Below are positions 8,976 to 18,337 of a stretch of DNA of 64,000 bases, one piece after another. This DNA is from Pseudomonas putida (GTDB lineage Bacteria; Pseudomonadota; Gammaproteobacteria; Pseudomonadales; Pseudomonadaceae), in assembly GCF_030159595.1 (NCBI RefSeq), contig NZ_BSKJ01000001.1:124001-188000 (forward strand), in the 5' to 3' direction. The notes beneath the pieces are model-generated. The model was not told the DNA's origin. It made no database searches and saw only the letters and a list, made by a program, of their open reading frames with translations. How positions within the stretch are numbered: position 1 is the stretch's first letter; each line of letters opens with the position of its first letter. The translations under genes and the position numbers were made by a program.

Positions 8976-10684
8976 GGTTGCCAATCAACCCCGCTCTCAT
9001 CCAGATAGGCATCCACCGCCGCGCCTACCGTCGGATGAAAGGCTTTCTCCCCCATATGCTCGAACAACCCGAACCGCCGCATCTTGTCCTTCACCGGGTC
9101 CTTCATTTCGGCAAACTGCAACTCCACCCCCCGCGCCTCCAGTGCCCGGTCCAGCTCGGCCAGCATGTCAGCCGAAGTGATGTCGATACTGGTCACCGGC
9201 TCCGCCGCTATGATCAACCGCTGTGCCGGTGTAGGCGACGCATCCACCGCCGCCATCACTGTGCTCTGGAACTGCTCGGCGTTGGCGAAGAACAGCGGCG
9301 CGTCCCAGCGCAGCAACACCAACCCCGGAATGCGTCGAGCCTGTGGATAACGCTGCACATCATGGTAGCCCCGGGTGCCATCCACCCTGCCCAGTACCGC
9401 ATGGTGTGGCCGCCAACCGTCCCATAGAAACTCGATCACCGCGATGGCCACGGCAATGCAGATACCAGGAATAGCCCCAAACACCGCCACTCCGACGAAG
9501 CAGGTGAACGACAACCAGAATTCCCACTGCTGCATGCGGAATATACGCTTGAGGTCGGCGAACTCGAACAGCCCCAGTGCTGCGGCAATCACCACCGCCG
9601 CCAGGGCACTGTTGGGCAGGTACTGCAGCAGGTTGGGCGCCACCAGCAGCAACAGGGTTACCGCCAGTGCGCCGATAATGCCGGTGAGCTGGGTTTGTGA
9701 GCCGGCAGCCTCGGCTACCGGCGTGCGCGATGAACTGCTGCTGATGGGTATGCCCTGGAACAGCCCCGAGGCCAGGTTGGCCACGCCCAGGCCGAACATT
9801 TCCTGGTTCGGGTTGACCGGCATTTTCAGGCGCGCGGCATAGGAGCGGGACAGCACACTGGTATCGGCGAACGACACCAGCGCTACCGCGATGCCACCGA
9901 GCAGCACCTCCACCAGGTCGATGTCGCTGACCCAGGGGAAGACAAAACCGGGCAGCCCTTGGGGTAACTCGCCGAGCACTTTCACGCCTTGCTGGTCGAG
10001 CCCCAGCAGGCTCACCGCCAGCGTGGCCAGCACCACCGCAATGAGAATGCCCGGTACGCGCTTGAAGGGCTTGAGCAAAAGGATCAGCGCCAGGCTGCCA
10101 CCACCGACCATGAAGCTTGGCCAATGCCCTTGGCCGGCAAGCAAGGCCTGGATCAGGTTCCAGATATCGCGCAGCGGGCCTTGGCTGTCCACCGACAGGC
10201 CGAACAGCTTGGGCAATTGGCTGATCAATACCGTGAGGGCGATGCCGTTCATGTACCCATAGCGGATCGGCTTGGAGAGCAACTCGGTGATGAAGCCCAG
10301 GCGCAGGAGCCCGGCAATGACACAGAACGCCCCGGCGACCAGCGCCATCATGCTGGCGATAGCGATTGCCCGCTGTGGATCGCTGGCCGCGTACTGCACC
10401 ACCACCGCCAGGATCGGCGCAGCCAGTGCCGAGTCCGGCCCCAGCACGAGGATACGGCTGGGGCCGAACAGGGCATAGGCCAGCAATGGGATGATGGTGG
10501 CATACAGGCCATAGATGCCGGGTACGCCGGACGCTTCGGCGTAGGCAATGCCCACGGGTACCAGCATGGTGGTGAGCACCAGGCCGGCGGCGATGTCCTT
10601 GGCTAGCCAGGCTGGTTTGTAGTGGAGCAGGGTGACCAGGCCGGGTAACCAACGTTGCCAGTCGAAGCGAGTGGGTTCAGACAT
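8972..10684 (-). CDS. SulP (SLC26) anion transporter with STAS domain
   Basis: Inner-membrane anion transporter or channel, 570 residues. The first 410 or so form the SulP membrane core, with the family signature near the N-terminus (GLVLTTMLVPVGIAYAEASG) and the later ASGLFQGIPISSSSSRTPV segment. The last 130 form a cytoplasmic STAS domain (LRWDAPLFFANAEQF, then EPVTSIDITSADML). Substrate may be sulfate, bicarbonate or a dicarboxylate. The ATG at 10684 was chosen. A TTG at 10714 would add ten residues, and neither has a good Shine-Dalgarno. The 3' end overlaps the convergent permease gene by 4 bases. Confidence 0.92.
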   Translation of the reverse strand: MSEPTRFDWQRWLPGLVTLLHYKPAWLAKDIAAGLVLTTMLVPVGIAYAEASGVPGIYGLYATIIPLLAYALFGPSRILVLGPDSALAAPILAVVVQYAASDPQRAIAIASMMALVAGAFCVIAGLLRLGFITELLSKPIRYGYMNGIALTVLISQLPKLFGLSVDSQGPLRDIWNLIQALLAGQGHWPSFMVGGGSLALILLLKPFKRVPGILIAVVLATLAVSLLGLDQQGVKVLGELPQGLPGFVFPWVSDIDLVEVLLGGIAVALVSFADTSVLSRSYAARLKMPVNPNQEMFGLGVANLASGLFQGIPISSSSSRTPVAEAAGSQTQLTGIIGALAVTLLLLVAPNLLQYLPNSALAAVVIAAALGLFEFADLKRIFRMQQWEFWLSFTCFVGVAVFGAIPGICIAVAIAVIEFLWDGWRPHHAVLGRVDGTRGYHDVQRYPQARRIPGLVLLRWDAPLFFANAEQFQSTVMAAVDASPTPAQRLIIAAEPVTSIDITSADMLAELDRALEARGVELQFAEMKDPVKDKMRRFGLFEHMGEKAFHPTVGAAVDAYLDESGVDWQP

Positions 10685-10852
10685 GGTGCAGGCTCTGGGG
10701 AGGAGGGTGCTCAATCACAGAATAGGTGCTGGCGCCGGGGGCCGCCTTGCGATCCATCAACTGGAATGTACTGACACAGGCGTGCGCGTTTCCCTGTGTG
10801 GGGCCTTGTGTCGCGATGGGCTGGCAATGCAGCCCCGGCAATCTCGAGCCAT

Positions 10853-11320
10853 CTAGACAGTCACCACCGCCTCGCACCCAACCAGGAAATTCACCGAGTT
10901 GGCAATAAAGCACTCATGGTGCGCATCCTCATGCAAACGCAAGGCAACCTCCCGGTCCGAGCCCGCACTGATGGTCACCTGCGGGCGCAGCAGTACTTGA
11001 GTGAAGCGCCCCTTGCCCTGTGCATCGCCCTCCACCATACGCCCCAGTGGCCTGTCGACGTACGCCAGCACATTCACCCCGTTCACCGCACACAGGTGCA
11101 GGTACCAGAGCTTGTGGCAGGCCGACAACGATGCCACCAACATGTCTTCCGGGTTCCAGCGTTGCGGGTCACCGCGGAAGGCCGGGTCTGCCGATCCGGC
11201 CAGGGCAGGCTTGCCGGGGGCTTCAACGTTGAAGTCGCGTGCATAGGCGGTATAGCTGGAAGTGCCATCGCCCTTGTTGCCGGTCCAGGTCACTTGCACT
11301 TCGTACTGGTGTTCTTTCAT
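10853..11320 (-). CDS. OsmC family peroxiredoxin-like protein
   Basis: 155-residue cytosolic protein of the OsmC/Ohr superfamily, which reduces organic hydroperoxides with a cysteine pair. The two cysteines are in place: Cys68 (LSACHKLWYL) and Cys137 (HHECFIANSVN). The start at 11320 follows a strong AAGGAGGA site, and an upstream GTG-type extension is unlikely. It lies upstream of the SulP gene on the same strand with a gap of about 170 bases that contains small hairpins, so separate transcription is likely. It is closer to the YhfA/general OsmC type than to Ohr, and the true substrate is unknown. Confidence 0.9.
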   Translation of the reverse strand: MKEHQYEVQVTWTGNKGDGTSSYTAYARDFNVEAPGKPALAGSADPAFRGDPQRWNPEDMLVASLSACHKLWYLHLCAVNGVNVLAYVDRPLGRMVEGDAQGKGRFTQVLLRPQVTISAGSDREVALRLHEDAHHECFIANSVNFLVGCEAVVTV

Positions 11321-11394
11321 CTGTCCTCCTTGAACGCATGAGCCCATTGCGGGTAACGCCGACTATAGCGCTTCCTGCGTCCTGCCTATAAGAT

Positions 11395-11410
11395 GCGATA
11401 AATTCTCATT
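11395..11410 (+). promoter_or_regulatory. Possible Fur box before the ECF sigma gene
   Basis: GCGATAAATTCTCATT shares about 12 of 16 bases with the common FecI-type Fur box GATAATAATTCTCATT and ends 17 bases before the GTG start. The right half (AATTCTCATT) is perfect and the left half is weak. Iron control of the sigma gene is expected for this class. Confidence 0.5.
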
Positions 11411-11427
11411 AACTTCTGGTCCCGCCC

Positions 11428-11934
11428 GTGCCCGCATCCCACACCAGCAAGCTGGGTCTGTTTTTCAGCGATCACCACCGCTGGTTACTGCGGCATGTGC
11501 AACGGCACCTGAGCAACCGCCCAGACGCCGAAGACACGGCTGCCGAAACGTTTTGCCAGCTACTTGCCGCCCGGGTCGACCCGGCGTCCATCGAGCAGCC
11601 GCGAGCCTACCTCTCGACCATTGCCCGACGGCTGATCTCCGACCGCCTCCGCCGCCGACGCCTGGAGCAGGCCTATCTGGAGCGGCTGATGCTGCTGCCC
11701 GAGGCGCTGGCGCCCTCGCCGGAAGACACCCACCTGCTGCTGGAAGCCCTGCACGCCATCGACCGTAGCCTGGCAGGGTTGCCACTGGTGGTGAAAAAGG
11801 CTTTTCTCATGAGCCAGCTCGACGGCCTGACCTACGCGGACATCGGCCGACGCCTGGATGTGTCCGAACGAACGGTCGGCCGCTATATGACTCAGGCCTT
11901 GCGCCAGTGCTACCTGAGTGGGGCGCAATCATGA
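11428..11934 (+). CDS. FecI-like ECF sigma factor
   Basis: 168-residue iron-starvation type ECF sigma factor that would direct RNA polymerase to the promoter of the neighbouring receptor gene. Region 2 (about residues 10-75, with NRPDAEDTAAETFCQLL and the helix RAYLSTIARRLISDRLRRR) and region 4 (about 105-160, LTYADIGRRLDVSERTVGRYM) are both complete. The start is GTG with no clear ribosome site, which is common for tightly limited sigma factors. The stop overlaps the fecR-like gene (ATGA). The trio sigma, FecR and STN-type receptor is the standard cell-surface signalling set. Confidence 0.93.
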   Translation: MPASHTSKLGLFFSDHHRWLLRHVQRHLSNRPDAEDTAAETFCQLLAARVDPASIEQPRAYLSTIARRLISDRLRRRRLEQAYLERLMLLPEALAPSPEDTHLLLEALHAIDRSLAGLPLVVKKAFLMSQLDGLTYADIGRRLDVSERTVGRYMTQALRQCYLSGAQS

Positions 11935-12878
11935 GTCGCCATGCACTGAGCCCAGCCGCCGAACAGGCCATTGCCTGGATGGTGCGCCTGCGCTCCGGGC
12001 GTGACGATGCCCGGCAACAGGTACTGTTCCAGCAGTGGTTGGGGCATGACCCGGCCAACGCCCATGCCTGGGAGCAATTGCAGCGCGGCCTGGGTGGGCA
12101 CTTCGAGGTGGTGCGCCGAGCCCCCGGCAGCTTGCGTGATACCTTGCTGCAACCGGAGGTGGGCCGTCGCGATGTGCTACGCGCACTGGCCGGGTTTGCT
12201 CTGCTGGGTGGCGGCCTGTGGTTCGCTGCGCGTAGCGACACCGGCCAGGCATTGACTGCCGACTTGCGTACCGGCACTGGTGAGCGCCGCAGTTTCACGC
12301 TGGCTGACGGGAGCCAGCTGACGCTGAACGCTGGCAGTGCTGTCGACCTCGCCTTCTCAGGCAGTCGTCGTTTGTTACGCGTTCACAGGGGAGGGCTGGT
12401 GGTGCAGGTGGCGGCAGACCCTGCCCGGCCGTTTATCGTGCGCAGTGACCAAGGTGATGTACGCGCCTTGGGCACGCGTTTTCTGGTCGAGCAACTGGGG
12501 GATGCCACCCGCGTGGTGGTGCTGGAGCATGCCGTGCGTGTCTCGTTGCCCAGGGGTGCCAAACTGGACCTGGGGGAGGGCCAGGCGGCATTGCTGCATG
12601 CGCAGCGCATCGAGCCGCTGGCCGCCGGCCAGGCCTACCGTGCCGACTGGGTGCAGGGCCATCTCAGCGTGCTGGACGAGCCCTTGGCTTCGGTTATAGA
12701 AGCCTTGCGCCCCTATCGGTCGGGGTTTATTCGCGTCAGCCCGCAAGTGCGCCATTTACGCGTGCAGGGCGTGTTCCCGCTGGATGACAGCGAGCGCACC
12801 TTGGCTGCCCTTGAAGAGACCATGCCGATACGCGTCGAGCGCTATGGCCCCTGGATGACCCTGATCGAAGCGCGCTGA
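11931..12878 (+). CDS. FecR-like anti-sigma / sigma regulator
   Basis: 315-residue inner-membrane regulator that passes the signal from the siderophore receptor to the sigma factor. The N-terminal cytoplasmic part has the DUF4880 pattern (EQAIAWMVRLRSG). A twin-arginine followed by a hydrophobic stretch lies at residues 79-95 (GRRDVLRALAGFALLGGG), which agrees with the reported Tat-dependent insertion of FecR proteins. The FecR domain follows (GERRSFTLADGSQLTLN), with a C-terminal STN-like periplasmic region. ATG at 11931, translationally coupled to the sigma gene. Confidence 0.92.
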   Translation: MSRHALSPAAEQAIAWMVRLRSGRDDARQQVLFQQWLGHDPANAHAWEQLQRGLGGHFEVVRRAPGSLRDTLLQPEVGRRDVLRALAGFALLGGGLWFAARSDTGQALTADLRTGTGERRSFTLADGSQLTLNAGSAVDLAFSGSRRLLRVHRGGLVVQVAADPARPFIVRSDQGDVRALGTRFLVEQLGDATRVVVLEHAVRVSLPRGAKLDLGEGQAALLHAQRIEPLAAGQAYRADWVQGHLSVLDEPLASVIEALRPYRSGFIRVSPQVRHLRVQGVFPLDDSERTLAALEETMPIRVERYGPWMTLIEAR

Positions 12879-12912
12879 TGAGGGTTTGCATTAGACGCAG
12901 GGTTTACTTTTG

Positions 12913-12931
12913 AATGAAAATTTTTATCATT
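12913..12931 (+). promoter_or_regulatory. Fur box upstream of TonB-dependent receptor
   Basis: AATGAAAATTTTTATCATT matches the 19-bp Fur consensus AATGATAATNATTATCATT at 16 of 18 defined positions. Its arms extend to a perfect GAATGA...TCATTC inverted repeat (12912-12932). It lies 66 bases before the receptor start, where a promoter is expected. Repression by Fe2+-Fur is inferred. Confidence 0.8.
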
Positions 12932-12997
12932 CGTGTCCGGTTTTTTTCGCTCGTCCCACCTCTCTCCTGACAACAGCAAAAATTCAGGAGTATCCAC

Positions 12998-15400
12998 GTG
13001 TTCAAACCCTGGCCCCTTGCCCTCGCCATTGCCCTGGCCACCACACCCACGGCCCTCGTCCGGGCGGAAGGTTCCACGCAGCAACAGCTGCTGCGTTTCG
13101 ACCTGCCAGTCGCCAGCCTGGCGCAAACCCTCAATGCCATCGCCCGCCAGGGTGGGCAGGTAATGTCGCTGGACCCCGCCCTGGTCGTCGGCAAACAGGC
13201 ACCGGCCATCGAGGGGGAGATGAGCGCTTTGCAGGCCGTGCAACAGGCGCTGGCGGGCAGTGGTCTGCAGCTGATCGTCACCGGCAGTGGCACCTTCAGT
13301 GTGGTGCCGGCGGTCGACGCCAAAGGTGCGCTGGAGCTGGGGGCCACCAATATCAACAGCGTGGGCCTGGGCGAAACCACCGAGGGTTCAGGCTCGTACA
13401 CCACTGGCGCCGTGACCATCGGCAAAACCCCTCAGTCGCTGCGACGCACCCCTCAGTCTGTGACCGTGGTCACGCGTAAACTGATGGACGACAAGAACCT
13501 GGTGTCACTGGACCAAGTGATGGCCCAGACCACAGGTATCACCCGCGCCAACCGTGGTTATGGCAACCACCACTTCAGCTCCCGAGGCTTCGACATCACC
13601 GACGACAGTTACATGGTCGACGGTGTGGCCGGGCAGGCTTATGCCTACACCGGCTGGATGATCCCCGACATGGCGGTGTTCGACCGCGTCGAAGTGCTGC
13701 GTGGTGCATCGGGCCTGCTGGTGGGGGCCGGCAACCCCGGGGGCGCGGTGAACCTGGTGCGTAAGCGCCCGACTGTTGAACCACGTTTGTCCGTGACCAC
13801 CCGCGCGGGCTCCTGGGACAACTATCGGCTCGACCTGGATGCCAGCGGCAGGCTGAACCCGCAAGGTTCCTTGCGCGGCCGCGTGGTGGCGTCTTACGAG
13901 GACCGTGGTTACTTCACCGATGTCAGCAAGTCCAAGCGGCCTTTGCTGTACGGCATTGTCGAGGGCGACCTGAGCGATGCCACCACCGTGGCCTTGGGCC
14001 TGCGCCGGCAAACCTCTCGGATCGATGGCTACAGTGTGCTGGGCCTGCCGAACAACCCTGATGGCAGCAACCCGCACCTCAAGCGTTCCACCTTTCTGGG
14101 CCAGGACTGGGCCACGCTGCAAACCCGCACCGATGAGGTGTTCGCCGACCTGAACCACCGCTTCAACGATAACTGGAGTGGCAAACTGGCGCTGTCGCAC
14201 TCCGAAAGCCGTTACAACCGCAGTGCCATCGAGTGGAGTGCAGAGGACACGCTGGAATACGGCAGCCCCACCGGCCCGATGATCAACGACACCAGCTTTC
14301 ACAAGTTCGATGTCACCGCCAACGCGGTGGACGGCCACCTGGACGGCGAGTTCGAAGCCTTTGGCCTGAGCCATCAGCTGTCGCTGGGGGCCAACTGGTC
14401 CAGGCGCAAGATGAATGACAAGGACGCCACGGTAAAGCTCGACAGCCCCATCCCGCTCAATGTATTCGACCCGGACCACAGCATTGTCCCCGAGCCTTCG
14501 CGGCAAGGCTGGGACTACAAGGAAGATACCTTCGATACCCGTTACGGCACCTACCTCAATGCCCGTCTGCACATGACCGAGGACCTGAGCCTGGTGCTGG
14601 GTGGGCGCCTGAGCTGGTACAAGACCGAGGCCTGGAGCGGCGGGCTGAAAAGCACCAACGAACAGACGCATGAGTTCACGCCTTTTGTCGGTGCCCTATA
14701 CGACCTGGACAACAACTGGTCGCTGTACGCCAGCTACGCCGACATCTTCATGCCACAGGCCAGCTACCGCAGTGCCGGCGGCAAGATGCTCGACCCCGCC
14801 ATCGGTTCCAACTACGAAACCGGCATCAAAGGCGAATTGTTCGACAAGCGTCTGAACCTGTCCTTTGCGTTGTTCTACATCGAGCAGAAGGACGTTGCCG
14901 CGCGTGACTACGAGAACGACGGCAACTGCCCGACCGACGTTGCCGGCCGTTGCTATGTGAACAGCGATGGCATCAGCCGTAGCAAGGGCTTCGAGGCGGA
15001 GGCCAGCGGTGAGTTGCTGCCAGGCCTGCAAGTGGCAGCAGGTTACACCTTCAACACTACGCAGTCGGAGACGGGTGGGCCGATCTCGGCGCAAACGCCC
15101 AAGCACCTGTTGCGGGTGAATACCCACTACACCCTGCCGGGGGAGTGGAATCGCTTCAGTGTCGGCGGTGGTGTGTCGGCCCAGTCCCACTATTACGATG
15201 CTTACAATGGCGTCAGCAACAGCGGCCGGGCCGTGTTCGATGCGCGGGCGGCGTACAAGCTGGACCAGCACTGGACGGTGGGTGTGGATGTGGAGAACCT
15301 GCTGGACCGCAAGTACTTCGACTCGACCGGCTATTGGACGCGCGGGACCACCTACGGCATGCCGCGCAGCTACATGCTGAGCTTGCGCGGGGACTTCTAA
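12998..15400 (+). CDS. TonB-dependent siderophore receptor with STN signalling domain
   Basis: 800-residue outer membrane transporter for a ferric siderophore, energised by TonB. Domains in order: signal peptide (about 1-24, ending VRAEG), STN signalling domain (about 30-110) that contacts FecR, plug (about 145-250, with TPQSVTVVTRKLMDDK and the DRVEVLRGASGLLVGAGNPG segment), then a 22-strand barrel ending in Phe (SLRGDF). Start GTG with an AGGAG site 7 bases upstream. The STN domain plus the adjacent sigma and FecR-like genes shows this receptor induces its own synthesis when its ligand is present. The ligand cannot be named from sequence. Confidence 0.94.
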   Translation: MFKPWPLALAIALATTPTALVRAEGSTQQQLLRFDLPVASLAQTLNAIARQGGQVMSLDPALVVGKQAPAIEGEMSALQAVQQALAGSGLQLIVTGSGTFSVVPAVDAKGALELGATNINSVGLGETTEGSGSYTTGAVTIGKTPQSLRRTPQSVTVVTRKLMDDKNLVSLDQVMAQTTGITRANRGYGNHHFSSRGFDITDDSYMVDGVAGQAYAYTGWMIPDMAVFDRVEVLRGASGLLVGAGNPGGAVNLVRKRPTVEPRLSVTTRAGSWDNYRLDLDASGRLNPQGSLRGRVVASYEDRGYFTDVSKSKRPLLYGIVEGDLSDATTVALGLRRQTSRIDGYSVLGLPNNPDGSNPHLKRSTFLGQDWATLQTRTDEVFADLNHRFNDNWSGKLALSHSESRYNRSAIEWSAEDTLEYGSPTGPMINDTSFHKFDVTANAVDGHLDGEFEAFGLSHQLSLGANWSRRKMNDKDATVKLDSPIPLNVFDPDHSIVPEPSRQGWDYKEDTFDTRYGTYLNARLHMTEDLSLVLGGRLSWYKTEAWSGGLKSTNEQTHEFTPFVGALYDLDNNWSLYASYADIFMPQASYRSAGGKMLDPAIGSNYETGIKGELFDKRLNLSFALFYIEQKDVAARDYENDGNCPTDVAGRCYVNSDGISRSKGFEAEASGELLPGLQVAAGYTFNTTQSETGGPISAQTPKHLLRVNTHYTLPGEWNRFSVGGGVSAQSHYYDAYNGVSNSGRAVFDARAAYKLDQHWTVGVDVENLLDRKYFDSTGYWTRGTTYGMPRSYMLSLRGDF

Positions 15401-15405
15401 GGCCT

Positions 15406-15456
15406 GGCCCCACAGCCATTCGTTGCTCTTGTGGGCACAGTCTGTCTGTAGGGGCC
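15406..15456. repeat. Degenerate hairpin between convergent genes
   Basis: GGCCCCACAG and CTGTAGGGGCC are inverted copies (one bulged A) separated by about 30 bases, lying between the receptor gene and the convergent DUF2269 gene. It could be a decayed REP element or a weak transcription stop. Confidence 0.3.
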
Positions 15457-15470
15457 TTTGCCGCGTAGCG

Positions 15471-15941
15471 TCAAAACAGACCTTGTTTGGACACCATCAG
15501 CCACACGATCACGAACATCCCGGCAAAACCTGCCACCCCCATCCACAGCCAGGGACGGTAATACCTGTGCCAGTTCGCAGGTAATGCCATGTTGCTGGCG
15601 GCGGCTTGTTCGGCAAGGCGTTGCATGCGTTTTTGCAGGACCAGCACAGGCAGCCACAACAGGCCCACGGCAACAAATATGATGAGTGCATCATGTAGCC
15701 AGGGCAGGGTAGGAGGCATACCCGTCAAGTGCAGCATGCCCAGGCCGCTGGCCAGCTGCAGCACACCGGCCGGGGTGGTGATCCAGGTGTCGAAACGCAC
15801 CACTTGCCTGGCCACTTGGGCGATTACGGCCGGGTGGCGGGTACGTTGGGCTGCGATCAGGTACAGGTACGAGCCCATGCCGAAGCCGAACAGGAACACC
15901 GCCGCGATGATGTGCAGGTACTTGAGGTAGAAATAGCTCAC
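15471..15941 (-). CDS. DUF2269 family membrane protein
   Basis: 156-residue inner-membrane protein with four hydrophobic helices, matching DUF2269 (first helix YLHIIAAVFLFGFGMG with a histidine, then WITTPAGVLQLASGLG). Function unknown. The buried His and small size recall cytochrome b-like or YkoY-type small membrane proteins, but no cofactor motif is certain. Its start overlaps the stop of the saccharopine-dehydrogenase-like gene by 4 bases (ATGA), so the two are co-translated and may work together. Confidence 0.82.
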   Translation of the reverse strand: MSYFYLKYLHIIAAVFLFGFGMGSYLYLIAAQRTRHPAVIAQVARQVVRFDTWITTPAGVLQLASGLGMLHLTGMPPTLPWLHDALIIFVAVGLLWLPVLVLQKRMQRLAEQAAASNMALPANWHRYYRPWLWMGVAGFAGMFVIVWLMVSKQGLF

Positions 15942-17044
15942 GGCTGGCCCTGATGGCGCACGTCCAGGTGTATGTCCTGTGGCGCGTCAATCGCGGCCAG
16001 GTACTCGTCCACGCTGATCTCGCCAACGCAAGGGCGCGCCCCGGCTGCCGGTCGGTAGCCGTTCATCATCTTCAGGGCCAAGGCTACCGAGGCACAGCTG
16101 GGGATTTCCGGGCCCTTGTTGCGTCGAGCGGTAAGCTGGATGTTCAAGTGCCGTGGCTGGTCGTTGTGGTCGACACCACTTGCCTCGATGTACAGCGCGC
16201 TGAGGCCGTCACCAAAGCGCTCGCAGGCGCTGCCCAGACGGTGCAAGCGCTTGGCCCAAGGCGTTGGGTCGCCGATCAGGCCGACGCGGCGCGCCAAGGC
16301 CAGGGCTGCATTCGCCAGGGCACCGGGCATCAGGCCCGGGCCGGCCTTGAACACCAGGTCGGTGGCGCCGTAGCGCTCGCCGAACAGGTCCATGTCTGGT
16401 ACATCGACATTGGCTAGCCAGCGCCAGCCCAGGCCCGGCAGGTTGCGCCGTTGCAGGCCGAGCCAGCCCGCCACTGCGTATGGCTTGCCATTGCGCCGTT
16501 GCAGGATCGGTTTGCCGGCATAGGCCAGCACGCCTTCCACGGTCGCCAGACCAGGCATTTTCGCCGAAGACGAGATGCCGTGTTCGATACGATCAATGCG
16601 TTTGAAGGGCGCGCGGTTTTCGTCGAGTAGCGCTGCCGCGAGGCTGGGCACCGAGCTACAACCGCTGAGCACCGCCACGCCAGCCGTTTTGGCTGCTTGG
16701 TCGAGCACATGAATGCCGTTGACGAAGGTGCGGCAGTCGGCAAGATCGCAGTAATGCACACCTGCTGCGATGCAGTGTTCGGCAACCTGGTAGGGTTGGC
16801 CCTGGAAAGGCCCGCCCGTGTGTATCAGCAAGTCCACCTGCAGTTCTCGCAAGGTGTCGGCAAAGCCCGCACCTTGTGCATCTGTGCATACGGTTTGCAG
16901 TGGCAGATGCTCGGCCAGGGCATCAAGGCGTGTGCGATCACGACCTGTAGCGATCACTTCGATACCGGCGGCCCCGGCGAGGTGCCGGCAGATGATCGAG
17001 CCAAAATTGCCGTAGCCACCGACTACCAGAACCCTGAATGACAT
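15938..17044 (-). CDS. Saccharopine dehydrogenase family NAD(P)-binding protein
   Basis: 368-residue oxidoreductase-like protein with an N-terminal Rossmann fold: VLVVGGYGNFGSIICRHLAG (about residues 5-24) has the G-x-G-x-x-G dinucleotide pattern. The segment DLLIHTGGPFQGQPY is typical of the saccharopine dehydrogenase / LYS9 superfamily. Most bacterial members of this group have no assigned substrate, and lysine metabolism should not be assumed. It is coupled to the downstream DUF2269 membrane gene. The CAATGAAAAGGG region just before the ATG offers a ribosome site (AAAAGGGATGAGCA). Confidence 0.85.
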   Translation of the reverse strand: MSFRVLVVGGYGNFGSIICRHLAGAAGIEVIATGRDRTRLDALAEHLPLQTVCTDAQGAGFADTLRELQVDLLIHTGGPFQGQPYQVAEHCIAAGVHYCDLADCRTFVNGIHVLDQAAKTAGVAVLSGCSSVPSLAAALLDENRAPFKRIDRIEHGISSSAKMPGLATVEGVLAYAGKPILQRRNGKPYAVAGWLGLQRRNLPGLGWRWLANVDVPDMDLFGERYGATDLVFKAGPGLMPGALANAALALARRVGLIGDPTPWAKRLHRLGSACERFGDGLSALYIEASGVDHNDQPRHLNIQLTARRNKGPEIPSCASVALALKMMNGYRPAAGARPCVGEISVDEYLAAIDAPQDIHLDVRHQGQP

Positions 17045-17155
17045 TGCTCATCCCTTTTCAATGAAGGGGGATTCTAGGGAGGGGCGGGCAAACTGAGCAA
17101 GTATCGGTGCCGGCTGCAGCCTGAACTCACACTGCAGCAGCTGCGAGGCCCAGAA

Positions 17156-17191
17156 AACAAAACCCCTTGAAGCGCAAGCCTCAAGGGGTTT
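17156..17191 (-). terminator. Rho-independent terminator after ychF
   Basis: On the minus strand AAACCCCTTGA and TCAAGGGGTTT form a stem of about 11 bp with a loop of about 10 bases, followed by TTGTTTT. It lies 22 bases after the ychF stop codon and is a standard intrinsic terminator. Confidence 0.85.
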
Positions 17192-17212
17192 GTGGTTACA
17201 ACAGGCTAGCGC

Positions 17213-18313
17213 TTAGACGTTGAAGCGGAAGTGCATCACGTCACCGTCCTTGACGATGTAATCCTTGCCTTCCAAACGCCATTTACCCGCTTCCTTGGCA
17301 CCGCTCTCACCCTTGAACTGGATGAAGTCGTCATAGGCCACCACTTCAGCGCGGATGAAGCCTTTTTCGAAGTCGGTGTGGATCACGCCCGCAGCCTGTG
17401 GTGCGGTGGCACCGACGCGTACGGTCCAGGCGCGTACTTCCTGCACGCCGGCAGTGAAGTAGGTCTGCAGGTTCAGCAGCTCGTAACCGGCGCGGATCAC
17501 GCGGTTCAGGCCAGGCTCTTCCAGGCCCAGGGCCTCGAGGAACATGTCCTTCTCTTCACCGTCGTCCAGCTCGGCGATTTCTGCTTCGATCTTGTTGCAC
17601 ACCGGCACTACCACCGCGCCTTCTTCCTCGGCGATGGCCTTGACCACGTCCAGGTGCGGGTTGTTGTCGAAGCCGTCTTCGGCGACGTTGGCGATGTACA
17701 TCACCGGCTTGCTGGTCAGCAGGTGGAAGCCACGGATGACGGCTTTTTCGTCGTCAGCCATGTGCTTCATCAGGCTGCGTGCAGGCTTGCCTTCGGTGAA
17801 GTGCGGGATCAGCTTTTCCAGAATGGCCTTTTGCGCCAAGGCATCCTTGTCGCCGCCCTTGGCGTTGCGGGCTACTTTCTGCAACTGCTTTTCGCAGCTG
17901 TCGAGGTCGGCGAAGATCAGTTCGAGGTCGATGATCTCGATGTCACGCTTGGGGTCGACGCTGTTGGAAACGTGGATCACGTTCTCGTCTTCGAAGCAGC
18001 GCACCACATGGGCAATGGCGTCGGTCTCGCGGATGTTGGCGAGGAACTTGTTGCCCAGGCCTTCGCCTTTCGAAGCACCGGCAACCAGGCCGGCGATATC
18101 GACGAATTCCATGGTGGTCGGCAGGATGCGGTTTGGCTTGACGATTTCAGCCAGCGCAGCCAGACGAGCGTCGGGCATCGGCACGATGCCGCTGTTTGGC
18201 TCGATGGTGCAGAAAGGGAAGTTCTCCGCCGCGATGCCAGACTTGGTCAGGGCGTTGAACAGGGTGGACTTGCCGACGTTGGGCAGGCCGACGATGCCGC
18301 AATTGAAACCCAT
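17213..18313 (-). CDS. ychF: Redox-regulated ATPase YchF (Obg family)
   Basis: 366-residue ribosome-associated P-loop ATPase of the Obg/YchF family. The G1 motif GLPNVGKS is at residues 9-16. The base-recognition motif reads NKIE where GTPases have NKxD, which is the known reason YchF prefers ATP. A coiled-coil middle and a C-terminal TGS domain (about 280-366) complete the usual architecture. ATG with AGAGGGGAA upstream. It lies directly after pth, the gene order found across gammaproteobacteria. Confidence 0.97.
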   Translation of the reverse strand: MGFNCGIVGLPNVGKSTLFNALTKSGIAAENFPFCTIEPNSGIVPMPDARLAALAEIVKPNRILPTTMEFVDIAGLVAGASKGEGLGNKFLANIRETDAIAHVVRCFEDENVIHVSNSVDPKRDIEIIDLELIFADLDSCEKQLQKVARNAKGGDKDALAQKAILEKLIPHFTEGKPARSLMKHMADDEKAVIRGFHLLTSKPVMYIANVAEDGFDNNPHLDVVKAIAEEEGAVVVPVCNKIEAEIAELDDGEEKDMFLEALGLEEPGLNRVIRAGYELLNLQTYFTAGVQEVRAWTVRVGATAPQAAGVIHTDFEKGFIRAEVVAYDDFIQFKGESGAKEAGKWRLEGKDYIVKDGDVMHFRFNV

Positions 18314-18337
18314 GGGTATTCCCCTCTCTAAAGGAAA

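Noticed and set aside
12168..12227. Possible internal signal peptide start in the FecR-like gene
   Set aside because: It is the expected internal membrane/Tat segment of FecR, not a separate protein start.
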